Shown: positions 13,934 through 28,900, counted from the first letter of the stretch. The stretch is DNA of 64,000 bases from Progne subis subis (GCA_022316685.1 JAKJHU010000024.1:5216501-5280500); one strand, 5' to 3'. A program made the numbers and translations. The notes: generated from the letters alone by a model not told the origin.

Positions 13934-16900
13934 AAGCTGAATGCTGGGCCAGAACTAGTTGTAAAATACTGGCTACCTAACTAGTTGTAAAATACTGGCT
14001 ACCTAACAGGACTCTGAAAACCAAACTAAGAAACACTACTGAAACCTCATACAACAAGAGGTCTCTTTAAAGAGGGAGGGTTGGATTTGTTTTTCTTCAT
14101 AAAGGAATTAGGTCCAATAAAAATATAAAATTGTGCAGTTTGATTTTTTCTTTTCCCAGACATATGTTTTGTGAGCTTCATTTTGCAAGTTTCCCAAAGC
14201 AAGGGCAGTATTTGCTAAAAACTCCATTGTTATATTTTTAGTCCATATCTACTCAATGATGAATTTAATTTCTTTTTACCCAGTTCCCATATAAAAATGG
14301 AATTTAATTGAGTGAATGAATTAACAATCATTTTCAGAAGTGGCAAACTGGCTCTCCTTTTGGAATGAATGCTTACTTGGCTGTTGTACTGGCTGCCTCC
14401 AGAAGATGTGCCCTGGGGAAAAAAGCAAACACCAAACCTATCAGTTATTTTGCTCTAAAAGAAATATTTTGAAGCAAAACTTCTTGAAAGAAAGCAGTAC
14501 ATAAATACTAATACTAAACTTTCTTGCCATTAATGATCTAAGAAGAATCAATCACATGAATCCATGTCCTTGGGGGATTTTTTTTTTTAAATAACTCCAA
14601 GGAAGCAAATGGAATTGACTCCCAAAGTAAAAATTTATACTGGTATCTACTTGTGTTTGTGATAACATCTTCCATTGTAAGACTTCTCTTACTCTTTTCA
14701 AATGGAAAGAGAAACTGGGACCACTGCATGAATGTCCTGTGTGCATTTTTTAGTTGCAATTAAAAAGAATGTCCTGTGTGTATTTTTAGTTGTAACTAAA
14801 GGAGATTATTTTCACAAGTGTATGACTTCTATTAGGCACTGACTCTTTATCCTCTCTAGCCATTCTATTGATAAAGCAAACCGAGGACACACTTAAAAGC
14901 TGATCAACATTGCTTACATTTGCAGAGGAATCACTTCTGACTAAAGTAGGGGATCCACCCTAGAAAGGAAAAAAAAGAAAAGAAAAATTAGCCTTTGTCT
15001 TTGGTCATAAACTAGAAATGAGACAAAACCTTAGAATGTCTGTTCAATGCCATTTCAAAGGAAGAATATCACAGCCTGAAATTAATTGCACTTACACTTC
15101 ACTTACTTTTATTAATTTGCCAAGAGAGAAAATAGCCTTTTTTTGGCCCAGAATCATAAATCATGAAGAATCATATTGCATCTACCTATAACTCATTGTC
15201 TAAGAAATAAGGGTATTACCCAAGGTGCAGGAATGTCCTTTACATGCTACATATTGATCGACCACGTATGATTTCCTTTGGAAAGCAGGGATTACCCTAC
15301 TTCATAGTCCTTAAATAATTTCATGTGGACTTAAAAGCACAAGTGAGAAGTTTCAGGTTTTGGTTTTGCTTCTGCTTTAAATTTTTAAACAATGGGTTTT
15401 GATACAAATCTTTATGATTGGCACTTTTGTAGACTTGATTTTATTTTAGCTTTCTTTCATGATAGGACTTTTGTCAACCAATTCTGCTATTTAATGCAAT
15501 CTTTTTTGAGGTATTTTGCAAAGAGATACACATCTCTGTACATACTGTGTGGCAACTGACATCACTGTTCAGAAATGCAATTCACTGCCAACTTTGGAGC
15601 TTCCTGGCTTTTATCAGAAATAATGTGGCCAGAAAGCAGCATAAGGGAAGTGATTGTCCCCTTACACTGAGGGGGTCTGATAAGGCTGCCACCTTGAGTC
15701 CTGGATTCACTTTTGGATCCCTCACTACAAGGTGGACATTGGGATTGTGTCCAAAAATGGACCTGGAACTGGTGAAGGGTCAGGAGTACAAGCTTTGTCA
15801 GGGAGCAGCTGAAGGTGCTGGGCTTGTTTAGTCTGGACAAAAGGAGGCTCAGGGGGACCCTGAGGGGTGGTCCCATCTTTCAAGTAACAAGCAATAGAAC
15901 AAGAGGAAATTGCCTCAATCTGCTCCAGGGGAGCCTTAGTTTGTATTTTAGGAAACTATTTCTTCACTGAAAGGGTTATCAAGCACTGGAGATGTTTCTG
16001 GGGAAGGGGCTGAATCACCATGCCCAGAGGTATTTAAAAGACATGTACATGTGGCACTTAGGGACGTGGTTTAGTGGTGACCTTGGCAATGCTGAGTTAA
16101 TGCTTGGACTCAAGGCATTTTCCAACTTAAATGATTCAATGATTCTGTAACACTGAATCTTGGCATAATGAGAAATAACTCCTACCATATCAGAACCATC
16201 TAAGTCACTAAAGGAGCAATGAATGTAAAATTAAGAGTACATCCAAATAAGTAACTTGGAAATAAATAGGATCTCACATAATTTTCCAGTTCAACAGTTT
16301 AGTTAAAGAAAATGCATAATGAACAAATAACACTTACAGAACTTCCCCCAGAACAGTCACATCCAGCCTGCAAAGAATGCAGAAAGTATTTAAGATACCA
16401 AGAGCACAGGACTGAAATGGATTCGAGTTACAACTCAAATTACTTCTACCCTCCCTGGCATGCCAACCATAAAGCTACCCTTTAGCTGCCCAGCTTCTAG
16501 AACTGAGTCTATTTCATCCTGTGCAACTATTTCTGCACCTACTGCTCCGATGGGGCAACGAAATGGTAATTCTTATATCTTCAAATTTTCTTACCTACAA
16601 TTTTTACCTTAAAAACATTACTCATCAAAAGGATGAGTAAAAAATTATGAGTAGATTTTTTTTTTTCTAAACAGGCCAGAGCACCTGGAGTACACGCAGT
16701 ACTGTTTCATGTTACAGATGATACAGAAACAGGTAATTTCTATGTGATAAAACTGAGAGGTGGCCAGGAGTTCACCATTCAGTGTCTCACTTTCCACTTT
16801 CAATAAGCATGAAACTTGTTTAGCAGCAAAGAAGGTACAGAAGCTGAGATACACATGCCAAGCAGTTACTGCTGGCTACTCTGGCTTGCAGGATGTCCAA

Positions 16901-19900
16901 AGAACCTGGCAAAAGAAAACAATGTGCTGCTGAGGCTTTGGGCAAAGAGGAGAGTGGTGAAGGAAAACAGTTCTTATGAAGGAAAGATAAGAGAAGTAAA
17001 TTTGAGTGCCTGACACTAGCCCAGCTGAAGAATGAGTAGAAAAAAATTCATACCTGTCCACCAGACTGGCTGCCCCCTGCAGAAGGTGAACCCTGTGAAT
17101 GTTACATTCTCATTTATAAATTTGTATTTAAATGCACGTGTCAAAGAAAAAGTATTGTATTTTACTTGTTTTACTATGCTTGAAAAGATCTATTTGGTTG
17201 GGAATGCAATTTTATCTATAGGAAGATTAATGAGAATAAAATAGTCTAAATAAGTTTCCAAAGTAGTCTGGAAACTTAGGTATTACCAGTCTGGCAATAT
17301 TTTGTTGAAATATGTACATTGGGGGAAAAACCCCTCACAATAACAACAAAGAAGAAAAATTCCCACCTGCCCACCATACTGGCTGCTTCCAGATGAGGAT
17401 GAGTCCTGAAAAAAATAAAAATCACTTACTTTATGTTTAAAATATATAAATGAATACCAAATATTTATTCCTTTAATTTCTCCTGGTGTTAAAACATCAG
17501 TTAATACATGAATTGTATGTTTGACTACTCTGCTTGCATTTGGACTTTTACGTAGAGATATGTAAAGATGAATTAATCAATCTTGTTCACAGATTAAAAA
17601 TTGCTGTAATACAATATGAGGCCTCAAACTTTTGTGTGGCAGATATTTGAGGTAAAAAATAAAAAGATTTACCTGTCCACTGGAGTAGCTACCACTTTGA
17701 GAAGATGACCCCTGCAAAAAGAAAACTCAATTGTTTTTTCTTTGAAATGGCTTCTGGAGAACAAGACTGTTATACACACAAAATTTTTAATTTTGTTTTA
17801 AATTCAAACAATTTGTAATTTGATTTCACAAGACATGATGCCAGATGTCATGAGAAATTCCAGGAAAGAAATGGTTTGGTGTCATTTACTCATTGGGATA
17901 ATTTTTAAATAGTACAGCCATTTTTGAAGGGAACTGCAAATAATAAATAAAATAGATGCTTACATGTCCACCTGACTGGCTGCCTCCTGGGGAATAAAAA
18001 TCCTGGAAAAATGTATTGAAATTACATGAAAAAACCAAACCCCAAAAACTGGAAAGATCAGAGTGGAAGATAAACACTCCTCCTTACTTCTCCACATTCC
18101 TTAATTTTCTGTCATGGATTGTTCAAGAAAAAGAAAAAAAAATGTGCTGTCTTTCTGTATAAAACAGAACATGTCCTTTCATGAGTATTAATAATTGCTC
18201 TTTTGGTGAGACATATTCTCTAGGATACAAAATTTGAAAGAGTTATATCTTCAACAAAATAATTTCTCAGTCTGTGTCATTAGAATAAATACAGTATGTG
18301 CCACGAAAGAATGATAGGAAAATGGAAGCCTTTGTAAATCATACAGCACAGAAGAGCAAAGGGCTGCACTTAGAATAAGTGCTGGACAAATCTTGGTATT
18401 GAAGCCCTTTGCAGCCAAGCAATGATTTAAAAAGCTCAAGGACCTGAACAAGTGAATTGTGCTATCACATTTGTGATGTGAGTTTGAGATTCAAGAGCAC
18501 ACCTCAGCATCAGCTGGGATTTCTAGCAGTACTTTAACTCTTCAGCCATATCCTCATTCCCACTGTGCTTGAGGACGTTCTGTCCCACTCTGGAACAGCC
18601 TCAGGGTTTCCACAGGAGGTGTAATTTAGGTGCTGCAGTTACCAAGCACTGGGGCTGGCACGTGGCAATACAGAAAGGGAGGATTGCTTACCCGTTCACT
18701 CTGGCGGCTCCCAGATGGTGAGGAGGAATCCTAAAAAAATATCAGAATCAAGTTATTACCAAGGTAAATATTACTATTTCTTTCTAAGCAAGGGGGAGGT
18801 ACTGTTTGTGGGAAGGTTGAAGATGTAGGCTGTAGGATAAGCAGTCTACTAGTTCTTTCTCTGCTCATTTCTGGACAATGGCATTTCTTTATCTTGAAAG
18901 CTGAATCCTGATATAAAGGAATGAGGTCACATCTCAATCTACTTTATTTCCTCCAGAATGTTTCAGGGGAAAACATCAGCCTTTTAAAAGCTCTTGTTGT
19001 ATTTTAACACTAAGATGTGGTACACATATGTTGTTACACCTTGGTTTCTTTCAGAGGGCTTTTTGGGCCCTCTGTAGTATCATGCTTTAGCTTTCTTGAA
19101 TATCCATAAGAAGATCGGGTACACAAACACCATTGAAGCTATCAACATAATATACTTGTGACTAAAGTGCACAGCTGAATTTATAATTACTTGCAGAAAG
19201 CAACTTCCTACTAACTTTAGAATTGTCAAGTTTTATAAACAGCTTCAGCAGAATTAATAGGAAATATATTTCAGTCAGGAGAAAAGGCATCTTCTAAAGA
19301 AAAGCAGTTTTCACCACACTACATGGAAACAGTTCCTATGCAATATATAGATGAAGGAACTCGAATCTTTTATGTCTGGCATTGGAAAAACAAATGAAGT
19401 ATAGTGTGAATTGTGGATGGAAAGAGGGAAGTAGTCATGTACTAATATTGAGTTTTGATGGAAATTGTGAAATAAAAAGGGCTTTCTTTGTAATTGCCAC
19501 TTCTAACAATGAATAAAAAAAATGTTTGATTGTTAGAAGTCAGAACTGTTGTAACTGCAATTTTAATTTGTGAAGTCCTTATCATGTATAGCACCATCAT
19601 GTGGCATCAGATAAGGTAAAGGTCAATGTAAGCACCTAGGTACTTTAAAAGGTAGTGAATAATGAGGTTGATATTGAGAAGAAATTCTTACACTATATTC
19701 AGTTTCACTGCTTCCCATGGAAGGTGAATCCTGCAAAATAATGCAAAAACATTTATTTTCATGTAAAAAGGACTCTTACATGTTCTTAACTGTGGGGAAT
19801 ATAAAATAGAAGAATAAAACTAACTAAGCTCTTAGAATCTCCAATTTTACCTAAACTAAGGAATATGCAAGAAAAGATAAAATATGTAACTTTACCTGTT

Positions 19901-22900
19901 GCTTAAGCAGAAGAGGCTGGGAAAAAAAAACCTCCTTGCAAACATGCATTTTTATAAAGCAATTCTTTCTAATGAATTTAATTCACAAAGGTATCATTCT
20001 TTATATTAAAAAAAAATCACATTATTTAATCTTTCAACAGCTTCTGCATAAGTAAGGTGTGTAAAGTAAATGCACAAAATATTTTCCTTTTGCATGAGCT
20101 AACATATGAACAATAAAGTAGTTAAGGCATCAGGTAGGCACAGGGCACAATTAAAAACAGCATACATAGTGCCTCATGCTGTCTACATTATGGAAACACT
20201 GAGTTGTTACAAAGATAAAGAGAAACAAAAGTTAAAATTGTATTTTCATGGTCATTGTCACTTAAAAATAAGTGAAACATAAGAACCAACACAGAAAGCT
20301 TAAGCTTTTGATGTAGGAGACAAATAACATTTACCTGGCCATAAGTCTCAGAGCCACTATATGCAGAAGATGCACCCTGTCCAAAAAACATAAATAATTT
20401 TCATATGGTAAACAGACATATTTTGGGGGGTGGGGGGGATGCTTACTGTAGAGATCTTCTTCTGGCAGATTTAAAAAATATTATTATTTACTTAGTTATT
20501 GGAACTTTTAAGTAACTCAGAGTTATGTCCCTGTAAAATTTTAATGTTACATATTTTTTAACGCAAATTCTATTTCCACTTTTGAAAAAGCCTTCATCTT
20601 GCAGTTAATTCAAAGCTAGCACTGTTGAGAAGAAAAAGCCTTAAAGGTTGGAGGCACCCCACCTTTTACTTCCCTATAAATTTCCAGGCTTCTTAGTTAA
20701 AAGTATATACAAATTTAGTCATTCCTCAAAGAAAAGATCACTTTCATTAGAATAAAGTGAGAGCCAAAATACAGATATAGCTGTATATTTACTTCACCCA
20801 GGGTATTGGCCCTCAGCAACATTTACACAAAGAGGAATAAAAGAGTATTTACCTGACCATAGGATTCACTGCCGCCATCATAACTAGAAGACCCTCCCTG
20901 CACAGAAAACAAGAAAAGCTGGTTAATTTGATTCTCCCAAGAAAGTGTTTTCCATCCTTCAAGGACAGAATAGGAGTGAAAATAATGGAAGTCTGTGACC
21001 CCTACAAACACGAAAGAGCACCTACTTGTCCATAAGATCCACCAGGATAAAAGAAAGGCCCTCCCTGCAGAGAAAGTAAAGAAACTTACTGGTTTGTAGT
21101 TGAATGTTCTCAAAGAATACTTTTAGGCTGCTCCTGTGCAGGCACAGTGACCAGAATATTTACCTGGTTGCCAGAGTAAGAACCGTGGGAAGAACCTGGG
21201 CCGCCCTGAAAGAAAAGCACAGACCAGCTATTTTCTTGCAGATGAGAGTTTAAATACCTGCGCATCTGGTTCTCACTTCACCTTTTCTGAAACTTGAACT
21301 CTGCAAAGAAACTGCAGAGACCATTCTGTACTGTTCTCTATACTCACACCACCAGGTTACATCAGGGCTAATTTATTTTTTCTGCTCTAAGAAATATATT
21401 AGGCCTGAAGGAACCAGGAGGATGGGGGTCTGTTTTATCCTGGTGAGGGAGGAAGAACTACTACCTGTCCATAGGATCCTCCAGGATAGAAGAAAGGCCC
21501 TCCCTGTGCAGAAGACAGAATGGGTTACTGGTTTATAACTGGCTACTCCTTCAGGGAAGGTTTTAGATGGAGTTTCTGAATAGGGCACTTTATCTGAATG
21601 TTTACCTGGTTACCAGAGTATGTGCTGTGTGAAGAACCTGGGGCTCCCTGAAATGAAAACACAGACTAGCTATTTTCTTGCAAACAGCGAGGTGTAAATA
21701 GCAATGTATCTGAATCTCACTCTAGGCCAATACTGTTAAACAAGAAAGGACTTATCACTAAATTTAGTTAGATGAAAGATCATTCCATGGAAATTGTAAG
21801 CATAATTTAGTCTTTTTCTCTGACAGATTTCATGTTGTAAGGTACAGACAGCTGATACAATTATTAGGTGTTATGATAGACTCAGCGCTTGTGTGCTACA
21901 TTTCACAGCAGCCATTACATGGGGAATATAGGAACGGAGATAAAAGAAGTGTGCTGTGTCTACAAACACGAAAGAGCACCTACCTGTCCATAAGATCCAC
22001 CAGGATAAAAGAAAGGCCCTCCCTGCAGAGCAAGTAAAGAAATTTACTGGTTTGTAGTTGAATGTTCTCAAAGAATACTTTTAGGCTGCTCCTGTGCAGG
22101 CACAGTGACCAGAATATTTACCTGGTTGCCAGAGTAAGAACCGTGGGAAGAACCTGGGCCGCCCTGAAAGAAAAGCACAGACCAGCTATTTTCTTGCAGA
22201 TGAGAGTTTAAATACCTGCGCATCTGGTTCTCACTTTACACTTTCTGAAACTTGAATTCTGCAAAGAAACTGCGGAGACCATTCTGTACTGTTCTCTGTA
22301 GAGCTTCACACCACCAGGTTACATCAGGGCTAATTTATTTTTTCTGCTCTAAGGGACTACAGTCAGGTCTGTAATTTTGGTATGTCATAGCACCCACAAT
22401 ATTAGGCCTGAAGGAACCAGGAGGATGGGGGTCTGTTTTATCCTGGTGAGGGAGGAAGAACTACTACCTGTCCATAGGATCCTCCAGGATAGAAGAAAGG
22501 CCCTCCCTGTGCAGAAGACAGAATGGGTTACTGGTTTATAACTGGCTACTCCTTCAGGGAAGGTTTTAGATGGAGTTTCTGAATAGAGCACTTTATCTGA
22601 ATGTTTACCTGGTTACCAGAATATGTGCTGTATGAAGAACCTGGGGCTCCCTGAAATGAAAACACAGACTAGCTATTTTCTTGCAAATACACATTTACAT
22701 AAATGAGTCTACTGTGTCTCTATTCTTTCAAATAAAACTTTACAGCAACCATCAAAAGAGAATGCTGGTTCGTACTTTTTTTAGAGATAAGGCAACCTGT
22801 AGCAGGTTCTGTTATTTCCTGTTCAGGTTAAAAGATCTGAAAGCAGTACTAACATTTAGTTTTATTCTTTTTAATCATGGAATCCTATACCATACCTTGC

Positions 22901-25900
22901 AAACTCTATGTATTTTTATAGATGATCATGACCTTCGATGGTTTTTTTAAAAACTGCCAGAATACTGGACTTCCAAAGTGTATAGAGTATTTAAGAGAAC
23001 ATATTTTTGAGCTCACCACTCCAAGAGAAGACTATTTGCCAGTTCCTGACATTCACTATAACTGCCATCTCCCTCTCATTTACAAAACAGAGGAAGTATT
23101 ACTCTATGGTTAGACTTCTTCCTCTAAGACTGTTTGTAGACTAAGATCTTTTCTTTAAATGAAGCTTGGAGAAAAAGCAGAATAATTGCAGTGTGAGGAA
23201 TTTGGGGATCACATAAGTAAACCCATTTTTTCCTTTGAAACAAGATGGTTTAAATATGTATAGCTCTGACTCTTAATTTATTATATTCTCCAAGTTTGAA
23301 GAGAATTTTTTGTGACTCACACCTTTTAAATCTGAAAGAAAGCTTTTTGCAAGAGTTTTTCTCGTGTGCTGAAGGACCTTCAAGGAATCACAGAATCAAC
23401 TGAATTGGAAGGGATGCAAAAGGATTATCAGGTCAAACTCCTTGTCCTGCACAAGACCAGCTCCAAGAGACACAACATGTGCCTGAGAGCATTGTCTAAA
23501 TACTTCTTAAACACTGCAGGCTTGGTGCTGTGACCATTTCCCTAGGAAGTAGATGACTCTCTCTTTTATGCAAGATTTATGAATAGTAGTTTATTTGTAG
23601 TGTACATCTACATCTACCTTGCTTTTTTTTATTATGATTAGAATGTAACCTATCATGGCCAATGTGTTTACATGCCACTGTAAGAACTGCAGCTGCCATG
23701 TGTAGAGGGCCCTGGACAGAATATGAAGATAAGACCACGAAAGCAAAGATCAAGTCTACTGCTACATAACTTATCATAAATTAATTTGATCAGCTGATAC
23801 AATGGCAAATTGGAAAATAAGTCTCTTGTGTATCAAAGTTGACACATCTGCATTGAGAACTGGTTTTCTAATCTGTCCAATTTTGACACCTTATTTTCTT
23901 CATGTTAAAAATTTTTGTTGATAGCAACTAAATACACTCTCCTCAACCAAGCTGTGCTAGATTTGTGTTAAAAACTCTTTTTTGCAACAATTAAAGCATG
24001 CAAAGAAAAATGTTTATTAGAGTGAAAAAAACTTGCATTAAGATCTCCACCTTTTTCCTTATAAATGGATTTTTTATGCAGTCATGCAACAACTAAAAAG
24101 GTTTATCCTCAATTAAGTTTCAGTATTATTTCTTTTGATAGACTAGTTCATATTTTAAAGCAGGTAGGCATGATTACTGCTTAGCCTCAATTAGATGAAA
24201 GAGGCGGTATTGTACCTGACCAAAATTGCTGTTGCTATGTTATAAGTTAATGAAGTGAAATTCAGAAAGCAGTAGTTTTTTTATACAATTAGTTTGTTTA
24301 AATAGCCTGGGGGCTTTTGCAGAAAGAATAATTCACAAATGCTTCTTGTTGAAATCGAAAACTAAAAAACACTACATCATTCAAATAGGTTTATGTAAAT
24401 ACAGCTTCAATAGAAGATTTAGAAATATGTAACCTGGTAGAAGATACTTTAAAATCCAAGGTGAATTCAAAAGCCAGAAGCATGGTAAAGCTAGTCTATA
24501 ATGCTCACATAAGCACATTCCTTGTCTTTTTCCTGGCCCAGAGGCATTGCCTAAGAGAAAAGTGCAACTGACATTCAAATTTCAGTGATTCTCTTTAGGG
24601 GAAAGAACCATTTAAGTGCTGATTTAAGGGATTATATTTTGAAATATCTATCAACTTTTGGTATTTTTAGTCATAGTATTTTGTTGCGCCAGTGAGAAAG
24701 ACAAGGAAACTAAGCTGGATGCAACTGAGTACTGAGTATTGTGGTTACAATGGGCACATAATAGTCAAGTGACAGAGCATGTGGATCACCAAGCAGAGTT
24801 ACAGAAAATTAGTGGTCAAATGGTAATTATGCAGTTAAGTGGAACTCATTCTTTCATTTGATTGTACATAGTTCAACCCATATTAAGGAAATCACCATTA
24901 GTCTTAACCAAATGTCCATATTTACAAGGTGATTATTTCAAAATACTACATTACGTAGAAGGAAGTATAAACTCAGAAGAATAATTACCTGTCTATGACC
25001 ACTGCTTCCATCAGGACAAATGCAACCACCCTACAAATTTAAAAAAAAAAAAAAAAAAAAAGTTATTGCTGTGTGGAAATTTAAAATAATATCTTATTTC
25101 AGCTGCAAAACTGTTCAGGGACTACATGAGAAGGTGAGACCTTTGCTGTACCTAGAACAAACGAGGAAACAGCCCAGATGTGTGCAGTTAGTGCTTGCTT
25201 TGGAAGTCAGACTGAGTGCATCTCTCAGTGGGATCTCTCAATGGCAAATGCCTCAGCAAGAGAGAAATATCAGGGTAGTCAGGAGTATCCCATTGGGCTA
25301 TCACCCATAAAACACACTTTATATTGAAACAGTGCTAAAAAGTGTTTTCAGAGAGCCATTTCTGATGAACTTAATATTAATAGGGTCACCTCATTTGCAA
25401 ATTAATGGATAAGATCACCAATCTTCCATGTAAAACTACTTAAACTCTGATTTCTGAATTGAATTAATTTCGTTACTAAGAAGTTATCTGAACAAGTCTA
25501 GTTAAAAGTAAAGAAAATCCTGACCTGATTACTTGATCCACTGGTTGCAATAAATGATCCACCCTGTGAAGAAAACAATTATATTTTATTAAAGCATTTT
25601 TATTAGAATTTTAAGTATAAAACTATGCAGTGAGAAATGCTATTACAAACTCTATTCCTGCACCAATGAACATAACCTGTTGAATTATTGTGAAAACATA
25701 AATTAGGATGAAAGCTAATTAAGTGACTTGATACAATTCACAGGGAATGGGCATTAGGGAAACTAATTAAGAAAACTGTTACCTTCCAGAGCTCAGAGAT
25801 CTGTCTGCAATGTTGAATTAAACTTCAGAGTCTCTGAGACAGAGGACTAAGCTACTGTTAAATTTACATGATGCTGGGTGTAGCAGGATTTCAGACCCCT

Positions 25901-28900
25901 GGGAAGCTGATGGGTACCAGTCCAAGATATTAAGAGAACCAGAACTGATCCCACTCTGGGGATCAGTTAAATTTCACATAATTCTCTAAATAAACACTGC
26001 TGCAGCAGTAAATAATCCTGCAGAATATGAAAGCTGGACCTACTTTTGTAACAGAAGCACGTAATCCCTAAGATGTACCTTCCTACCAAATGCAAAATGA
26101 AACAATTATGTATATGGCCATTACAATTAAGAAGGCAAGAATGTTTCTAAAAGAAGAATATGAAATTATTTAGTTTGTGTTTTTGGAATTAATTTTACAG
26201 AATGTTATGTAAAGAAACACCTGCAATTCTTACCTGCTTAGTGAGGTGAAGGAACAGAAGAAACTGTATATTCTGGGCCTAATATCACTATTTACAACTG
26301 CAAAATTATAATATTATAGGGAAAATTCTGTCAAATCAAAATAGCATCCTTCAGTACAGAAAAATTACTGGAACATAAATTATATTTCATTTTAAAAGTT
26401 ATCAGAAAGCTCCTTGATGTCATGCAGTTGACAGTACATTATTACCTGCATGTCAGAGTGGCTGCTATTTGAAGGAGAAGATGCATTCTGTAAAGAAACA
26501 AAAAAATGACACATATTTGTAAGTGTAATAAATAAAACACATAGTAATATTAGGAAAGAACTATCTAATCCTAAAGAGAGTTAGTTCTTTTTTGTGGATG
26601 CTAGATCCTTCTTTTTTGTGGGTAATACACAAGGAGCTATAAGCTTACTACTACCAGTAGTAGCTCAGAAAAAAGGACAGGAATGTTTTACCTGTACATC
26701 GTAGGCTCTTCTGCTTAAAACATGTGATGTGTCCTGTAAAAGCAATAACATTTACAATTAGGACATGAAATTTCTATGATCAGTGATAGGTCTTTTATTC
26801 TTTCCATATTATTTGTTTATAAGTGCTCCGGACCCGTTATTGTGTACATTGAGTAGGAATGCATCGTTATAAAATAAAAGGCTATTTTCACAAAATTTTT
26901 ATAGACCACTACTGAGTCTGACTTGCAATTATACAGTACAGATATCTGGATCTGCTACACAACCACTCAGCGTAATAAATTAGGAAACGTTATTATTCCA
27001 TCTTTCTTCAGCTAAAATATTAGCTGACCTTTGTATGATACTCATTGAATTTTAACTTTAGCTTGGACCTACTCTGAATGTGCTTAATGAAGAACAGGAT
27101 TTTGGGCTGCCCTATACGTCAAAGCAAGATTTTCATGTCTTTTTTCTTTTCTTTTTTTTCCCCCCCACATATATATTTTCTTTAAAGAGATTTATCCAAA
27201 GAGCAAATACCCTATTTTATTTTACTTTTCCCTTATGAAGGAAGATTTTAACTACTATAAACATAATTAGGGGAAAATTAGTATAATTAAGACAGATTAG
27301 GTATAGTTAGGACTAAAATCCTATAAGCAGACAAATGTAAAAGAAAAAGGTGTTACTTACTCGGGCAACAACTTTCTTCTTTGCACAACCAGAACGCTGC
27401 AAAGGAGCCACAAGCCTGTTAGTACTTGATAGCTGTAGTTGTCTACATGAAAGGTTTTAGCGAAAATCTACTGCTTGTCAAGGTAATGTTTGGAAAAGGC
27501 AAATGTCCAGAGATTTCATTTTATCAGCAGTAAGAGTCTTAAAAAGCATATTCTTTGTTTTCAGGTTCTCTCTTTCAACAGAATTTCCTGCTTAGGGGAG
27601 TCTCCCTCAGCTGAAGCACTGTAATTTAGTTTAGAATCTGTATAAGGATCCTTTCTCTCTCTTTTTTTTAGAGTTCCCCATCCTTCTTTGTGAGAAAGTT
27701 TAGAAGCAAACTTTTTTACAATTCCATACAGCCTGGATAGAGATAACCAAGAGAATACTAACATCTTTCCCTGGCAAACGAAGAAGTGAGGAGGCTCCTA
27801 AACAGGGCTTGCTGATGAAGGATTTTTTTTTTTTTTTTTTTTTTTTAATCATTTTGAATTGAACCTAGTGCAATGCATTCGAGGTAAATACAAGCCAAAA
27901 CAAAAGATGTTTTCAGGAGGCCTCTGTACTTTCTAGAATACATTTGGTGCAGTACTTAAGCACTACAGAGGAAAAATAGGGAAAACAATGAAGCAGAAGA
28001 GTGAAGGGCTGAGAACTAAAAAGGCAAGTAGCTGATGATAGAAGGTTACTCTAGATGGCAGCAAAACAAAAGGAGGCTGTGACAGATGGAAAAAGCTTTT
28101 CTATGAACAGAAAAACAAGTAGAGAAAATGCAATTTATTTATGCAACAGTGTATTTGCTTGGTCACAGTCTATTCATGTTAATCACAGTTTCTGCTTGCA
28201 GGACAGATGGAAAGTCTTGACAGAGAGAGTAATAATGGGTAATACCCATTAAAAATGTTACTTTGCAACAGCAGCACATGTGACATTAAATCTGAATGAG
28301 TGAGAAAAGCTTGAGATGGCTACGTGCCTCATGTACTCAGGTGATTAATTCTCAAATTATCCAGTAAAAGTGAATTTATTATGAAGAAAATGTATCACTA
28401 TATATTCTTAGAAGTATTGTGCCATTTGAAGCAATTGTGCAGCAGCCTTGAGAACAGAGAAATAATTAACTTTTTAAGGAGTGTTATAAAGCAATCATAT
28501 ACTAAAAGTCCACAGGTGTAATGAAGAAGTGTTCAGTCACTAACACGATCATTAATCATTAGAACTTGAACACTACAGAACAAACAAAGTACTTACCTGA
28601 CTATTGGTATTGTAGGTACTGTCATTCTGGAAAAGATTACATTATTTCATTTTAAAAGAATTGTTTAAATAAAGTAAGCCTAAAGAAATTTAGTAATTTC
28701 TGATACTGCATACAGACATAACAAAAAACCACTTATTGCTCCCATTCTCCACAGTTTTGTCTAAATTACTTCAAAGTTTTACCCTTCCAGTCTGAAGAGC
28801 ATTGTAATAACAACCTTAGATGGGTACAGATGTAACATGAAAAACAGTGGAATATCTGTCACTTCTTCTTGCATTCATTGTATGGACTTAAAGATTTTCT

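Larger units (their letters stand above)
16338..17100. repeat. Older block duplication, member 2 (exons 54-55 and the intron between)
   Basis: Diverged copy of 10214-11030 with the same exon order: a CxC exon paired with an SGGQ exon. Confidence 0.75.
21003..21696. repeat. Nested duplication, copy A (exons 43-46)
   Basis: It holds two exon pairs (GGPFFYPGGSYGQ unit plus PGSS..YSGNQ unit). It matches 21961-22687 with very few differences at offsets of 958 and then 1,003 bp, the change being an insertion of about 45 bp in copy B. Confidence 0.92.
21961..22687. repeat. Nested duplication, copy B (exons 39-42)
   Basis: Second copy of the two-pair block. The extra bases lie near 22351-22397. Confidence 0.92.

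Noticed and set aside
15547..15876. Frames of 94 and 104 codons on opposite strands
   Set aside because: They overlap a degraded CR1 fragment and have no coding support.
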